7,159 nt of DNA from Candidatus Hermodarchaeota archaeon (GTDB lineage Archaea > Asgardarchaeota > Hermodarchaeia > Hermodarchaeales > Hermodarchaeaceae). The translations under genes were made by a program, and so were the position numbers. Positions 1 through 5,399 of this stretch are shown piece after piece (the stretch's first letter is position 1; every line of letters begins with the position of its first letter). The notes under the pieces were generated by a model. It made no database searches. It was not told where the DNA came from and saw only the letters and a program-made list of their open reading frames with translations. The DNA lies in NCBI GenBank assembly GCA_016840595.1, contig JAEOSA010000098.1, positions 1-7,159 on the forward strand, read 5' to 3'.

Positions 1-162
1 TGTTAATAGTGGATAGAGCATCCTAGCAGCCAGTCCAGCTCCACCAATATATTGTCGTGCCCAATCAAGTGGTGTTGGTGAATCCTTGAGGGTTCCCGTT
101 GTAAGGTCAACGTTGAGTATTTTTCCTGTGTAACCGTAGCTATCCTTTTTCGCCACATTCAT
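1..162 (-). CDS. aor: Aldehyde ferredoxin oxidoreductase, N-terminal fragment (runs off left edge)
   Basis: This is the first 54 codons of a gene leaving the window at position 1. The reading frame is open throughout and begins with a Tyr-Gly-Tyr-Thr-Gly-Lys-Ile-Leu motif (residues 9-16), followed by VDLTTG (18-23) and YIGGAGLAARMLY (38-50). That pattern is the hallmark of the N-terminal domain of tungsten/molybdenum-pterin aldehyde ferredoxin oxidoreductases. Family members oxidise aldehydes to carboxylic acids with ferredoxin as acceptor, or run in reverse. The metal-pterin and [4Fe-4S] ligands lie beyond the window, so substrate class cannot be judged. The ATG at 162 is only 1 nt from GGAGGT. 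A GTG two codons later (154-156) sits 7 nt from it and may be the true start. The gene follows the alcohol dehydrogenase by about 31 nt on the same strand and is probably in its operon. Confidence 0.88.
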   Translation of the reverse strand, partial: MNVAKKDSYGYTGKILNVDLTTGTLKDSPTPLDWARQYIGGAGLAARMLYPLLT

Positions 163-163
163 A

Positions 164-169
164 ACCTCC
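164..169 (-). promoter_or_regulatory. Ribosome binding site of the aldehyde ferredoxin oxidoreductase gene
   Basis: On the minus strand GGAGGT lies 1 nt before ATG 162 and 7 nt before GTG 156. The second spacing is normal and the first is unusually tight, so this site argues for the GTG. A CTCC four bases upstream (minus strand, 177-174) can pair with GGAG to form a 4-5 bp hairpin with a TTCT loop, which could partly mask the site. Confidence 0.6.
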
Positions 170-193
170 AGAAGGAGAATACAGCCAGATGAT

Positions 194-1363
194 TTAGAAG
201 TCGATGGATTTCCCGTCGTACATATAATGCCAGAAGCGCTTCATATCTTCGGTTGTGGGTTCCCGGCAATTGAAGATATTCACAGCGGATTCCGATGTAA
301 GGCGGACTAAGTCATCAAAGTTCTTATCGAATTTTGCTTTTGATATGCCATATTCTTTGAGACTACGAGGAACCTCTAATTCCTTCATTATTTCTACAAT
401 CTTGTCCCGTAACTTGATAGTGGCGACTTTATCATCATCGCTAGACTCAGCCACTCCAACAGCTCGTGCAAGTTCTCCATAGAGATTCGAGTGAGTCTTC
501 ATCGCATATTCAATAGAATAAGGGAGAACGATTCCTACAGTAATTCCATGGGGCATTTTAAAGACAGCTCCCATGGCATGACCAAAAGAGTGGGTGATAC
601 CGAGAAATGAGTTACTCCAGGCAAGCCCACTTATAGATGCAGCGTTATGGAGTTTTTCCCGAGCCTCCGAATCCTCAGGATTTTCATATACCTGAGGGAG
701 GTATTCTAAGATCATTCGAGTACTGTGGATGCATAATCCATTGCTGAAATCGTTACGCCATTGAACGGTGTATCCATCAATCGCCTGAGCTAGCGCATCC
801 ATTCCGGAGGAGGCAATGACCTTAGGAGGCAAGGATTTCGTGAGGAGAGGATCCAAAATGGATACATGTGGTATCAAAACCGGATGGTTGAGTTCCATTT
901 TGTAATTTTCCTTACTACTCGTGATGACCGCGGATGCAGTTGCATCAGAACCCGTTCCGGACGTCGTAGGGATGGCAATCAAAGTCGTTTTCTTAATTGA
1001 AATTGGTGTGAGCGGCATAATTTCCAGCATTGGGAGATCAGGGTGTTCGAATAGGACTTGTGTTACTTTAGCCACATCCAAAACTGAACCCCCACCCAAT
1101 CCTATGATGAGGTCAGGCTTGAATTTTTGAGCTAGTTTTAGACTCTCATGCACCACTTCTTCGGGTGGTTCAGGAGTCACCCCATCAAAGCTTGCCACTT
1201 CTTTTCCGCTTTCTTTGAGTTTCTCCATCACCAAATCTAAGAAGCCAAGTTTGACAATTGTTTTGTCTGTCACAACGAAGGCTCGGTTTCCTTCAACCTC
1301 TTTCAAATAATCTAAAGCACCTTCACCAAAAGCGAAAACCCGTGGAGAACGAAAATACCACAC
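194..1363 (-). CDS. Iron-type (group III) alcohol dehydrogenase
   Basis: This is a full-length 389-residue member of the Fe-ADH family, which performs NAD(P)-dependent interconversion of alcohols and aldehydes or ketones in the cytoplasm. The N-terminal Rossmann-like part carries GGGSVLDVAK (90-99, dinucleotide binding) and PTTSGTGSD (132-140). The helical C-terminal part holds the metal site. By family alignment the ligands are Asp189, position 193, His258 and His272, with His262 as the extra conserved active-site His. Position 193 is Gln (DALAQAID), whereas many characterised members have His (DALTHAIE). I chose the GTG start at 1363 because GGAGGT lies 9 nt upstream and the protein then begins WYFRSPRVFAFGEGAL, a typical family start. 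A TTG at 1393 would add ten residues that contain the ribosome binding site. It lies just upstream of the aldehyde ferredoxin oxidoreductase, which suggests an aldehyde-alcohol partnership. The exact substrate is unknown. Confidence 0.93.
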   Translation of the reverse strand: MWYFRSPRVFAFGEGALDYLKEVEGNRAFVVTDKTIVKLGFLDLVMEKLKESGKEVASFDGVTPEPPEEVVHESLKLAQKFKPDLIIGLGGGSVLDVAKVTQVLFEHPDLPMLEIMPLTPISIKKTTLIAIPTTSGTGSDATASAVITSSKENYKMELNHPVLIPHVSILDPLLTKSLPPKVIASSGMDALAQAIDGYTVQWRNDFSNGLCIHSTRMILEYLPQVYENPEDSEAREKLHNAASISGLAWSNSFLGITHSFGHAMGAVFKMPHGITVGIVLPYSIEYAMKTHSNLYGELARAVGVAESSDDDKVATIKLRDKIVEIMKELEVPRSLKEYGISKAKFDKNFDDLVRLTSESAVNIFNCREPTTEDMKRFWHYMYDGKSIDF

Positions 1364-1372
1364 TTTGCAGCG

Positions 1373-1378
1373 ACCTCC
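1373..1378 (-). promoter_or_regulatory. Ribosome binding site that decides the alcohol dehydrogenase start
   Basis: The minus strand reads GGAGGT here, 9 nt before GTG 1363. It lies inside the longer open frame that begins at TTG 1393, so it supports the shorter protein. TTG 1393 has no comparable site upstream. Confidence 0.7.
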
Positions 1379-1494
1379 AGGTAATTCAGTCAATGATGAA
1401 CTCTTCTATTGAACCTTTGCCCAAGTTCACCGTGCAACTAATAAGAGGTTCACATAGAAAAGTAATAGGGATGAAATACAATCCCGAATTGTAA

Positions 1495-1902
1495 CTATGG
1501 AAATTCTGTTTTAATCATCTGAGCCGTTCGTACTAGCTCTTTTGCGGCACGGGTTGCCCGCATAACCTTTGCCCGGTCACCAATTAGTTTCATTCTTCGT
1601 GTCAGTAGGGCTTTGATAGGATCTAAGCGCCCTTCAATGATTTCTTTCCAATTTGCATATTCTCCTTCATAAACGAAAGCGGTCTCTTTTGCATCACGGT
1701 TGGGTAGCATTTCATAGCCACGGCATTTTCCATGCCACAGATCCATATACATCACAACTTCTTCATCGATTCCTTTTTCTTTGTTGGACCATACGATGAA
1801 AAGAAAGTCGCCTTCCCATGTTGCGGCAGCGTCTTCATATGCTTCATTTTTGTTGAGGGTTTTAACGAAGGATTCAAGCCAATCTGGTGTGCCAAATTCC
1901 AT
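1495..1902 (-). CDS. SCP2 sterol-carrier domain protein (putative lipid-binding)
   Basis: This is a small single-domain protein of 135 residues, about the size of one SCP2 domain. The sequence matches the archaeal stand-alone SCP2 pattern: TPDWLESF near the start (5-12), AAATWEGDFLFIV (25-37), the DLWHGKCRG segment (54-62), and the GRLDPIKALL...MKLIGD element (91-109) that ends most SCP2 folds. The family binds hydrophobic ligands such as lipids or acyl chains in a cavity. What the archaeal versions carry is not established. No signal peptide or membrane segment is seen. The chosen ATG (1902) has GGTGA 5 nt upstream. A GTG at 1911 would add three residues, but it overlaps that site. It lies 131 nt upstream of the alcohol dehydrogenase on the same strand, so a shared transcript is possible but not shown. 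Confidence 0.85.
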   Translation of the reverse strand: MEFGTPDWLESFVKTLNKNEAYEDAAATWEGDFLFIVWSNKEKGIDEEVVMYMDLWHGKCRGYEMLPNRDAKETAFVYEGEYANWKEIIEGRLDPIKALLTRRMKLIGDRAKVMRATRAAKELVRTAQMIKTEFP

Positions 1903-1950
1903 TTTTTTCACCGGAGTGTTTTGATAACATGTGAGGGTTATTGAGTATTA

Positions 1951-1959
1951 ATTTATATC
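1951..1959 (-). promoter_or_regulatory. TATA-like box, candidate promoter of the SCP2 gene
   Basis: The minus strand reads GATATAAAT. Transcription would start about 25 nt downstream, near 1928, giving a short leader that still contains the GGTGA ribosome binding site at 1912-1908. The surrounding intergenic stretch (1903-2044) must also hold the divergent promoter of the phosphoesterase, but I see only a weak TTTCTTAATA-type candidate for it near 1991-2001. Confidence 0.4.
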
Positions 1960-2044
1960 TGGTCTTGACGTTCAAAGAATTTTCATCCAAATTTCTTAAT
2001 ACTAAGTCATTGAAGATAGTAGTTGTAATGTGAGATGATACAGA

Positions 2045-2818
2045 ATGGCGAAGTATACAATCGTCCAAATTTCTGATCTTCATGTCGGTGAAGCTGGTTA
2101 TCGGCGTGACATGGTTGTTGCAGCAATCGAAGAAATAAACAAAATCGAACCAAATCTCGTCGTAGTGGCCGGTGACTTGACATGGAATGCAGTGCGTGAA
2201 CAATTCATAGAAGCCCGTGATTTATTGCAGAATTTGAACTGCCCACAAATCGTAACGATGGGAAATCATGATGGATTCAATGTGGGATATCTGACATTTG
2301 AAGAACTGTTCGGCCCTAGATATGCTGAATATCAGGATGAAAGTGTCTTTGTAATGGCAGTCGATAGCTCCGAACCAGATCTAAACACGGGACATGTGGG
2401 CAGGGATGGGCGTGGATTTATTGATAAAGCCTTTTCGAAGGTTGATGAGCACCTATTGAAAATATTTGTATTGCATCACCATCTCGTTCCGGTGCCGCGT
2501 TCTGGTCGAGAGAGAGATAGTATGGTTGATGCAGGGGACTTGTTGGAATTGCTGATGCATAAAGGAGTGAGCCTAGTGTTAAGTGGACACCGACATTATC
2601 CTTGGGTGTGGCGTCTTGAGAATATGGTGCTTTCGTATTCAGGGACAAGTGGCAGTCCACGTTTACGAGGAAGTCCTTGTCAGAATTATAACATCATTAA
2701 AATTGATAAGAAAATTGTGGAAATCTCGACGAAGTTAATTGGGGGACCTCATCGTCGTCGAGGTAAATACAGATGGGGTAAACGTGGTATTACTTGGTGG
2801 AGCGAGATTACGACTTGA
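2045..2818 (+). CDS. Calcineurin-like metallophosphoesterase
   Basis: This 257-residue cytoplasmic protein has the complete set of metallophosphoesterase metal-ligand motifs: DLH (11-13), GDL (43-45), GNHD (73-76), HHH (144-146) and GHRH (181-184). These bind a dinuclear metal centre and catalyse phosphoester hydrolysis. The layout is closest to the CpdA/Icc (cyclic-nucleotide phosphodiesterase-like) branch. The GHRHYPWVWRLENM segment followed by SGTSGSPRLRG resembles archaeal members of unknown substrate. The actual substrate (cyclic nucleotide, phosphodiester or other) cannot be read from the sequence. The C-terminal 25 residues are rich in Arg, Lys and Trp, which would suit nucleic-acid or nucleotide contact, but that is inference. 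The ATG has GAGATGAT (2032-2039) 5 nt upstream. It is divergent from the SCP2 gene and converges on the dehydratase with a 16-nt gap. Confidence 0.9.
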   Translation: MAKYTIVQISDLHVGEAGYRRDMVVAAIEEINKIEPNLVVVAGDLTWNAVREQFIEARDLLQNLNCPQIVTMGNHDGFNVGYLTFEELFGPRYAEYQDESVFVMAVDSSEPDLNTGHVGRDGRGFIDKAFSKVDEHLLKIFVLHHHLVPVPRSGRERDSMVDAGDLLELLMHKGVSLVLSGHRHYPWVWRLENMVLSYSGTSGSPRLRGSPCQNYNIIKIDKKIVEISTKLIGGPHRRRGKYRWGKRGITWWSEITT

Positions 2819-2834
2819 GGAGTTAGAGGATGTT

Positions 2835-3830
2835 CTATTCTGCATCTAGTGAAGTTTGCATTATACTACGTAAGAGATCGATATCGATATTACTTCCGCT
2901 GGCAACAAGTACAACGTTTTCGTCTGTACGGAGTTGAAGTTTTTTCTCAAGAAGAGCCGCGATTCCTACAACACCAGCGGGTTCAAGAACACGACGTTCA
3001 TTTTCTAAGGTCCAACGAATCGCTTGACGCAACCCAGATTCTTCTACTAGCACAACGTCATCGACATACTGCAACCCAAAATCAAGATTCACTTGTTCTG
3101 TGTTTCCAGCTAGCCCATCGGCAATGGTTGGCTCTACGGGCACATGAAAAAGCCGTTTTGCCTTGAAATTTTCATAGAATGCACGAGTCGCAGTGGTTTG
3201 CACCCCCACTATTCGGATGTGGGGATTCACCGTTTTCACCCAGAAAGAGATGCCAGAAATTAATCCCCCGCCACCAATGGGAACCACAATCACATTAGCC
3301 TCCGGGTAATCCTCAAGAATTTCATAGCCCACTGTTCCCTGTCCAGCTATGACTAAAGGATCCGCATATGCGTGTATTAGGGTCGCTCCAGTTTCTTTAG
3401 CGAATTCCACACTATGGGTTGCAGCTTCATCATAGTTGGTACCATGTTGGAGGATGGTCGCACCATATTGTTTGATTTTGTTCATTTTTAGCTGGGAAGC
3501 TTCTTCAGGAACAACGACAGTCGCAGGAAAGTCAAGTTGTTGGGCAGCATAAGCCACTGCTAGTCCATGATTGCCTGATGAGGCTGTAACGACACCGGGA
3601 CCAACCGTTTCCGGGGGAAGAGAAGCAGCTTTATTGTAGGCACCACGAAGTTTGAAAACGCCAGTGCGTTGGAGACATTCCCATTTCACAGATACGGATG
3701 CTCCACTAATATTGGAAAGGTTTGGTGAAGGTTCAAGAGGGGTATGCAAAGCAATTCCCTCAAGCCGTTTCCGAGCTTGCATGATCATAGCCGGTGTAAG
3801 AGGCAGCGATTGTTTCGTGGTCTGACCCAT
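2835..3830 (-). CDS. Threonine/serine dehydratase (PLP fold type II)
   Basis: This 331-residue enzyme belongs to the threonine ammonia-lyase family, which deaminates threonine to 2-oxobutyrate (or serine to pyruvate) with pyridoxal phosphate. The PLP lysine is Lys60 in TGVFKLRGA. The substrate/carboxylate loop is SSGNHG (84-89), the phosphate-binding glycine loop is GGGGL (186-190), EPAG is at 283-286, and the SGSN cofactor contact is at 311-314. The length ends right after the catalytic domain. There is no C-terminal ACT regulatory domain, so it resembles short catabolic TdcB-type enzymes rather than isoleucine-inhibited IlvA. The usual Ser before Phe-Lys (TGSFK) is Val here. Related activities such as serine racemase or hydroxyaspartate dehydratase cannot be excluded. 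ATG 3830 has GGAG (3843-3840) 9 nt upstream. No isoleucine-pathway gene is adjacent. Confidence 0.9.
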   Translation of the reverse strand: MGQTTKQSLPLTPAMIMQARKRLEGIALHTPLEPSPNLSNISGASVSVKWECLQRTGVFKLRGAYNKAASLPPETVGPGVVTASSGNHGLAVAYAAQQLDFPATVVVPEEASQLKMNKIKQYGATILQHGTNYDEAATHSVEFAKETGATLIHAYADPLVIAGQGTVGYEILEDYPEANVIVVPIGGGGLISGISFWVKTVNPHIRIVGVQTTATRAFYENFKAKRLFHVPVEPTIADGLAGNTEQVNLDFGLQYVDDVVLVEESGLRQAIRWTLENERRVLEPAGVVGIAALLEKKLQLRTDENVVLVASGSNIDIDLLRSIMQTSLDAE

Positions 3831-3917
3831 AGCATCAATCTCCGTAACCCGTGATATTCAACGTTCTTAGATAACGATTTCTCAGCGAGTAACTCAGGTT
3901 TAGCGGATGGTGCGATT

Positions 3918-3926
3918 GTTTATAAG
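3918..3926. promoter_or_regulatory. Near-symmetric TATA box between divergent genes
   Basis: The plus strand reads GTTTATAAG and the minus strand CTTATAAAC, so TTATAA is readable both ways. For the plus-strand zinc protein, transcription would start near 3945-3950, giving a short leader before 3956/3965. For the minus-strand dehydratase it would give a leader of about 65 nt. No second, better box is visible in 3831-3955, though one could be missed by eye. Confidence 0.45.
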
Positions 3927-3964
3927 CATGCTTTTTCGATAATGAAACCCAGAGCGTGACCCTC

Positions 3965-4435
3965 ATGTCCTTAGATGAATTTCAAGAGAAGATGAGTTGT
4001 CGACGATGTGGTCGACCACGAATAATAACACGCGTTAGTAAGCCAAAAACAGATATCGTTAAACTGTATATGCGTTGCCCTGTACATACTTCAGAAGTCG
4101 TCTATCGGATGCCTTTGAGCCAATATGATGCAGCCAGTGGAATAATCCGAGAACATGTGCTTTTATGTCGAAAGTGTGGGCAACCTGTTGACATTACCGG
4201 ACAGCAAGCAGGTAAATTATCGACAAAAGTTCGGATTCTATGCTCCGAGCATGGTGATGGAGAACGATTAGTGAATAATTCACTTCTTGATCCTATCCTT
4301 ATGGCTGTCCCTGCTAAAGCCGCACCAGGAGCCGCAGTGCCTACTGGTACCTCAAAGTTCTGTTCCAGTTGTGGTTCACCGGTTCCGGCTCCTGAAGCCC
4401 AGTTCTGTCATAATTGTGGGGCTTCGATAGATTAG
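3965..4435 (+). CDS. Three-module zinc-ribbon protein of unknown function
   Basis: I do not recognise a named family. The 156-residue protein carries three potential zinc sites. Module 1 is Cys12-x2-Cys15 ... Cys38-x2-His41. Module 2 repeats that layout as Cys68-x2-Cys71 ... Cys93-x2-His96. The two align as C-R-[RK]-C-G-[RQ]-P ... I-T, which suggests an internal duplication. An Ala/Pro-rich linker (about 113-128) then leads to a compact C-terminal zinc ribbon with FCSSCG and FCHNCG (Cys133, 136, 148, 151). No signal peptide, membrane segment or catalytic motif is seen. A nucleic-acid or protein adaptor role is the usual guess for such proteins, but nothing here proves it. ATG 3965 has a weak GTGA 5 nt upstream. 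An in-frame GTG at 3956 is an alternative and would add three residues. It is convergent with the tRNA methyltransferase gene. Confidence 0.8.
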   Translation: MSLDEFQEKMSCRRCGRPRIITRVSKPKTDIVKLYMRCPVHTSEVVYRMPLSQYDAASGIIREHVLLCRKCGQPVDITGQQAGKLSTKVRILCSEHGDGERLVNNSLLDPILMAVPAKAAPGAAVPTGTSKFCSSCGSPVPAPEAQFCHNCGASID

Positions 4436-4473
4436 GATCATTCAGTTCAACCTATCTGGGAGGGAAGAGGTCC

Positions 4474-4508
4474 AATCAAACACCCCTCTCATTCAGGTGT
4501 ATTTGATT
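4474..4508. terminator. Hairpin across the convergent 3' ends, possible transcription end region
   Basis: AATCAAA-CACC (4474-4484) pairs with GGTG-TA-TTTGATT (4496-4508), giving 7 + 4 base pairs with a 2-nt bulge and an 11-nt loop. The loop contains the TrmI stop codon (4491-4489). It lies between two convergent genes. Archaeal termination usually relies on T-tracts, and none follows the hairpin, so a terminator role is only a suggestion. RNA protection or chance are alternatives. Confidence 0.3.
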
Positions 4509-5280
4509 TGGGTGGATACACCTTCCGTGCTGAGGTCACATATCCTGTATGACCAATCATGCGGGTTGCGGGACGCGTTTTCCCTTTTCTTACCATGATT
4601 TCTCTTTCAATTAGTTCTCGAGTAACGATTTCAGTGAAATGTGATGTGTATAAGGCGTCAACGGTTTTTTGCGTTTGTTCAATGGTGGGTGAAAAAGAGA
4701 CAATGACACCACCACCTTTCAATACAGTATAAGCTACGGGGACGACCTCCCATGGCACAGCTAAGTCTAACACAACGGCATCAACATTCGTCTCCGAAAT
4801 CCCTTCAAGAACATCCTGCTGTTTGATGGTCACAAATTCTTCGAGCCCAGCTTTTTTCAGATTCTTTGCTGCAGCTTTGGCGAAATCTTCGCGAATTTCA
4901 TATGAATAGACATGACCAGCAGGAGCAACGTGATATCCAAGCAAGGATGCGAGTGCTCCACTACCAGTCCCTGCTTCTACTACCACTGAGCTAGGTCCTA
5001 TACCAGCCAACAAGAGAATTAATCCGGCATCTTTGGGGTACACAATATTGGTTTGTCGCCCCATCTTCACTGCACGATCACGAGGTAGTGGAGGCAATGC
5101 AGCAACTTGTACTCTTAAACTCGTTGCAATCAGACTGCCATACTCTTGACCGATAACATCATCATATTGTAGAATTCCTCGATGGAGATGAAAAGAAGAC
5201 CCCGCTTCGACTCGGCGTAGCCAATTCCTTCGTGCATCCAAATAGAAGAGAACTTGGTCACCATCTTGTATTTTGGTCAT
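4489..5280 (-). CDS. trmI: tRNA (adenine-N1)-methyltransferase TrmI (m1A57/m1A58)
   Basis: This 263-residue, SAM-dependent enzyme methylates N1 of adenosine in the T-loop of tRNA. Archaeal members modify A58 and often A57, the latter being a precursor of 1-methylinosine. The N-terminal beta-rich domain (1-65) includes HLHRG (31-35). KMGRQTNIVYPKDAG (72-86) precedes the Rossmann SAM domain: motif I EAGTGSGAL (102-110), acidic residue Glu128 in SYEIR, Asp156 in QQD, and the catalytic DLAVPW (172-177, family consensus DLPxPW). The C terminus has the conserved GHTGYVTSARK (243-253). All key motifs are intact and the length is normal. The active form is a homotetramer in studied relatives. ATG 5280 has GGTGA (5292-5288) 7 nt upstream. 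It is divergent from the AmrS gene. Confidence 0.94.
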   Translation of the reverse strand: MTKIQDGDQVLFYLDARRNWLRRVEAGSSFHLHRGILQYDDVIGQEYGSLIATSLRVQVAALPPLPRDRAVKMGRQTNIVYPKDAGLILLLAGIGPSSVVVEAGTGSGALASLLGYHVAPAGHVYSYEIREDFAKAAAKNLKKAGLEEFVTIKQQDVLEGISETNVDAVVLDLAVPWEVVPVAYTVLKGGGVIVSFSPTIEQTQKTVDALYTSHFTEIVTRELIEREIMVRKGKTRPATRMIGHTGYVTSARKVYPPKSNTPE

Positions 5281-5399
5281 AATGCCTTCACCAAAGTGAT
5301 TTTATTCAATGCCCTTTTTCAGCCTTCTGTACACGAGAGAAAGGACGAGAAGGAGGACCCCAAAGGCTCAAATTCTCTTTTATGGACTAATCTCATAGA
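5281..5399. promoter_or_regulatory. Divergent intergenic region between TrmI and AmrS genes
   Basis: This 119-nt stretch must hold the promoters of both genes. The TrmI ribosome binding site is GGTGA on the minus strand (5292-5288). For AmrS, a CTTTTATGG TATA-like run lies at 5377-5385, but it is only about 20 nt before the ATG, closer than usual. AGGAGG at 5351-5356 is a perfect Shine-Dalgarno-like string, but no start codon follows at a usable distance and the AmrS ATG is 43 nt away. AmrS itself has no nearby ribosome binding site and may be translated with little or no leader. Confidence 0.4.

Noticed and set aside
255..482. Plus-strand open frame of 75 codons
   Set aside because: It is antisense to the alcohol dehydrogenase, which has clear family motifs; the plus-strand protein has no recognisable pattern and no ribosome binding site.
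1394..1494. Possible small gene or RNA between the alcohol dehydrogenase and SCP2 genes
   Set aside because: The roughly 100 nt show no start with a ribosome binding site, no tRNA-like fold and no clear TATA box or T-tract; it is treated as a plain spacer.
1874..2203. Minus-strand open frame of 109 codons across the SCP2/phosphoesterase divergent region
   Set aside because: It overlaps the start of the SCP2 gene in another frame and lies antisense to the phosphoesterase N terminus with its DLH and GDL motifs; it shows no domain features.
2877..2888. Perfect 12-bp palindrome ATCGATATCGAT
   Set aside because: It encodes the Ile-Asp-Ile-Asp run near the dehydratase C terminus, so codon repetition explains it; no second copy was seen.
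2849..3166. Plus-strand open frame of 105 codons
   Set aside because: It is the antisense shadow of the threonine dehydratase C-terminal half.
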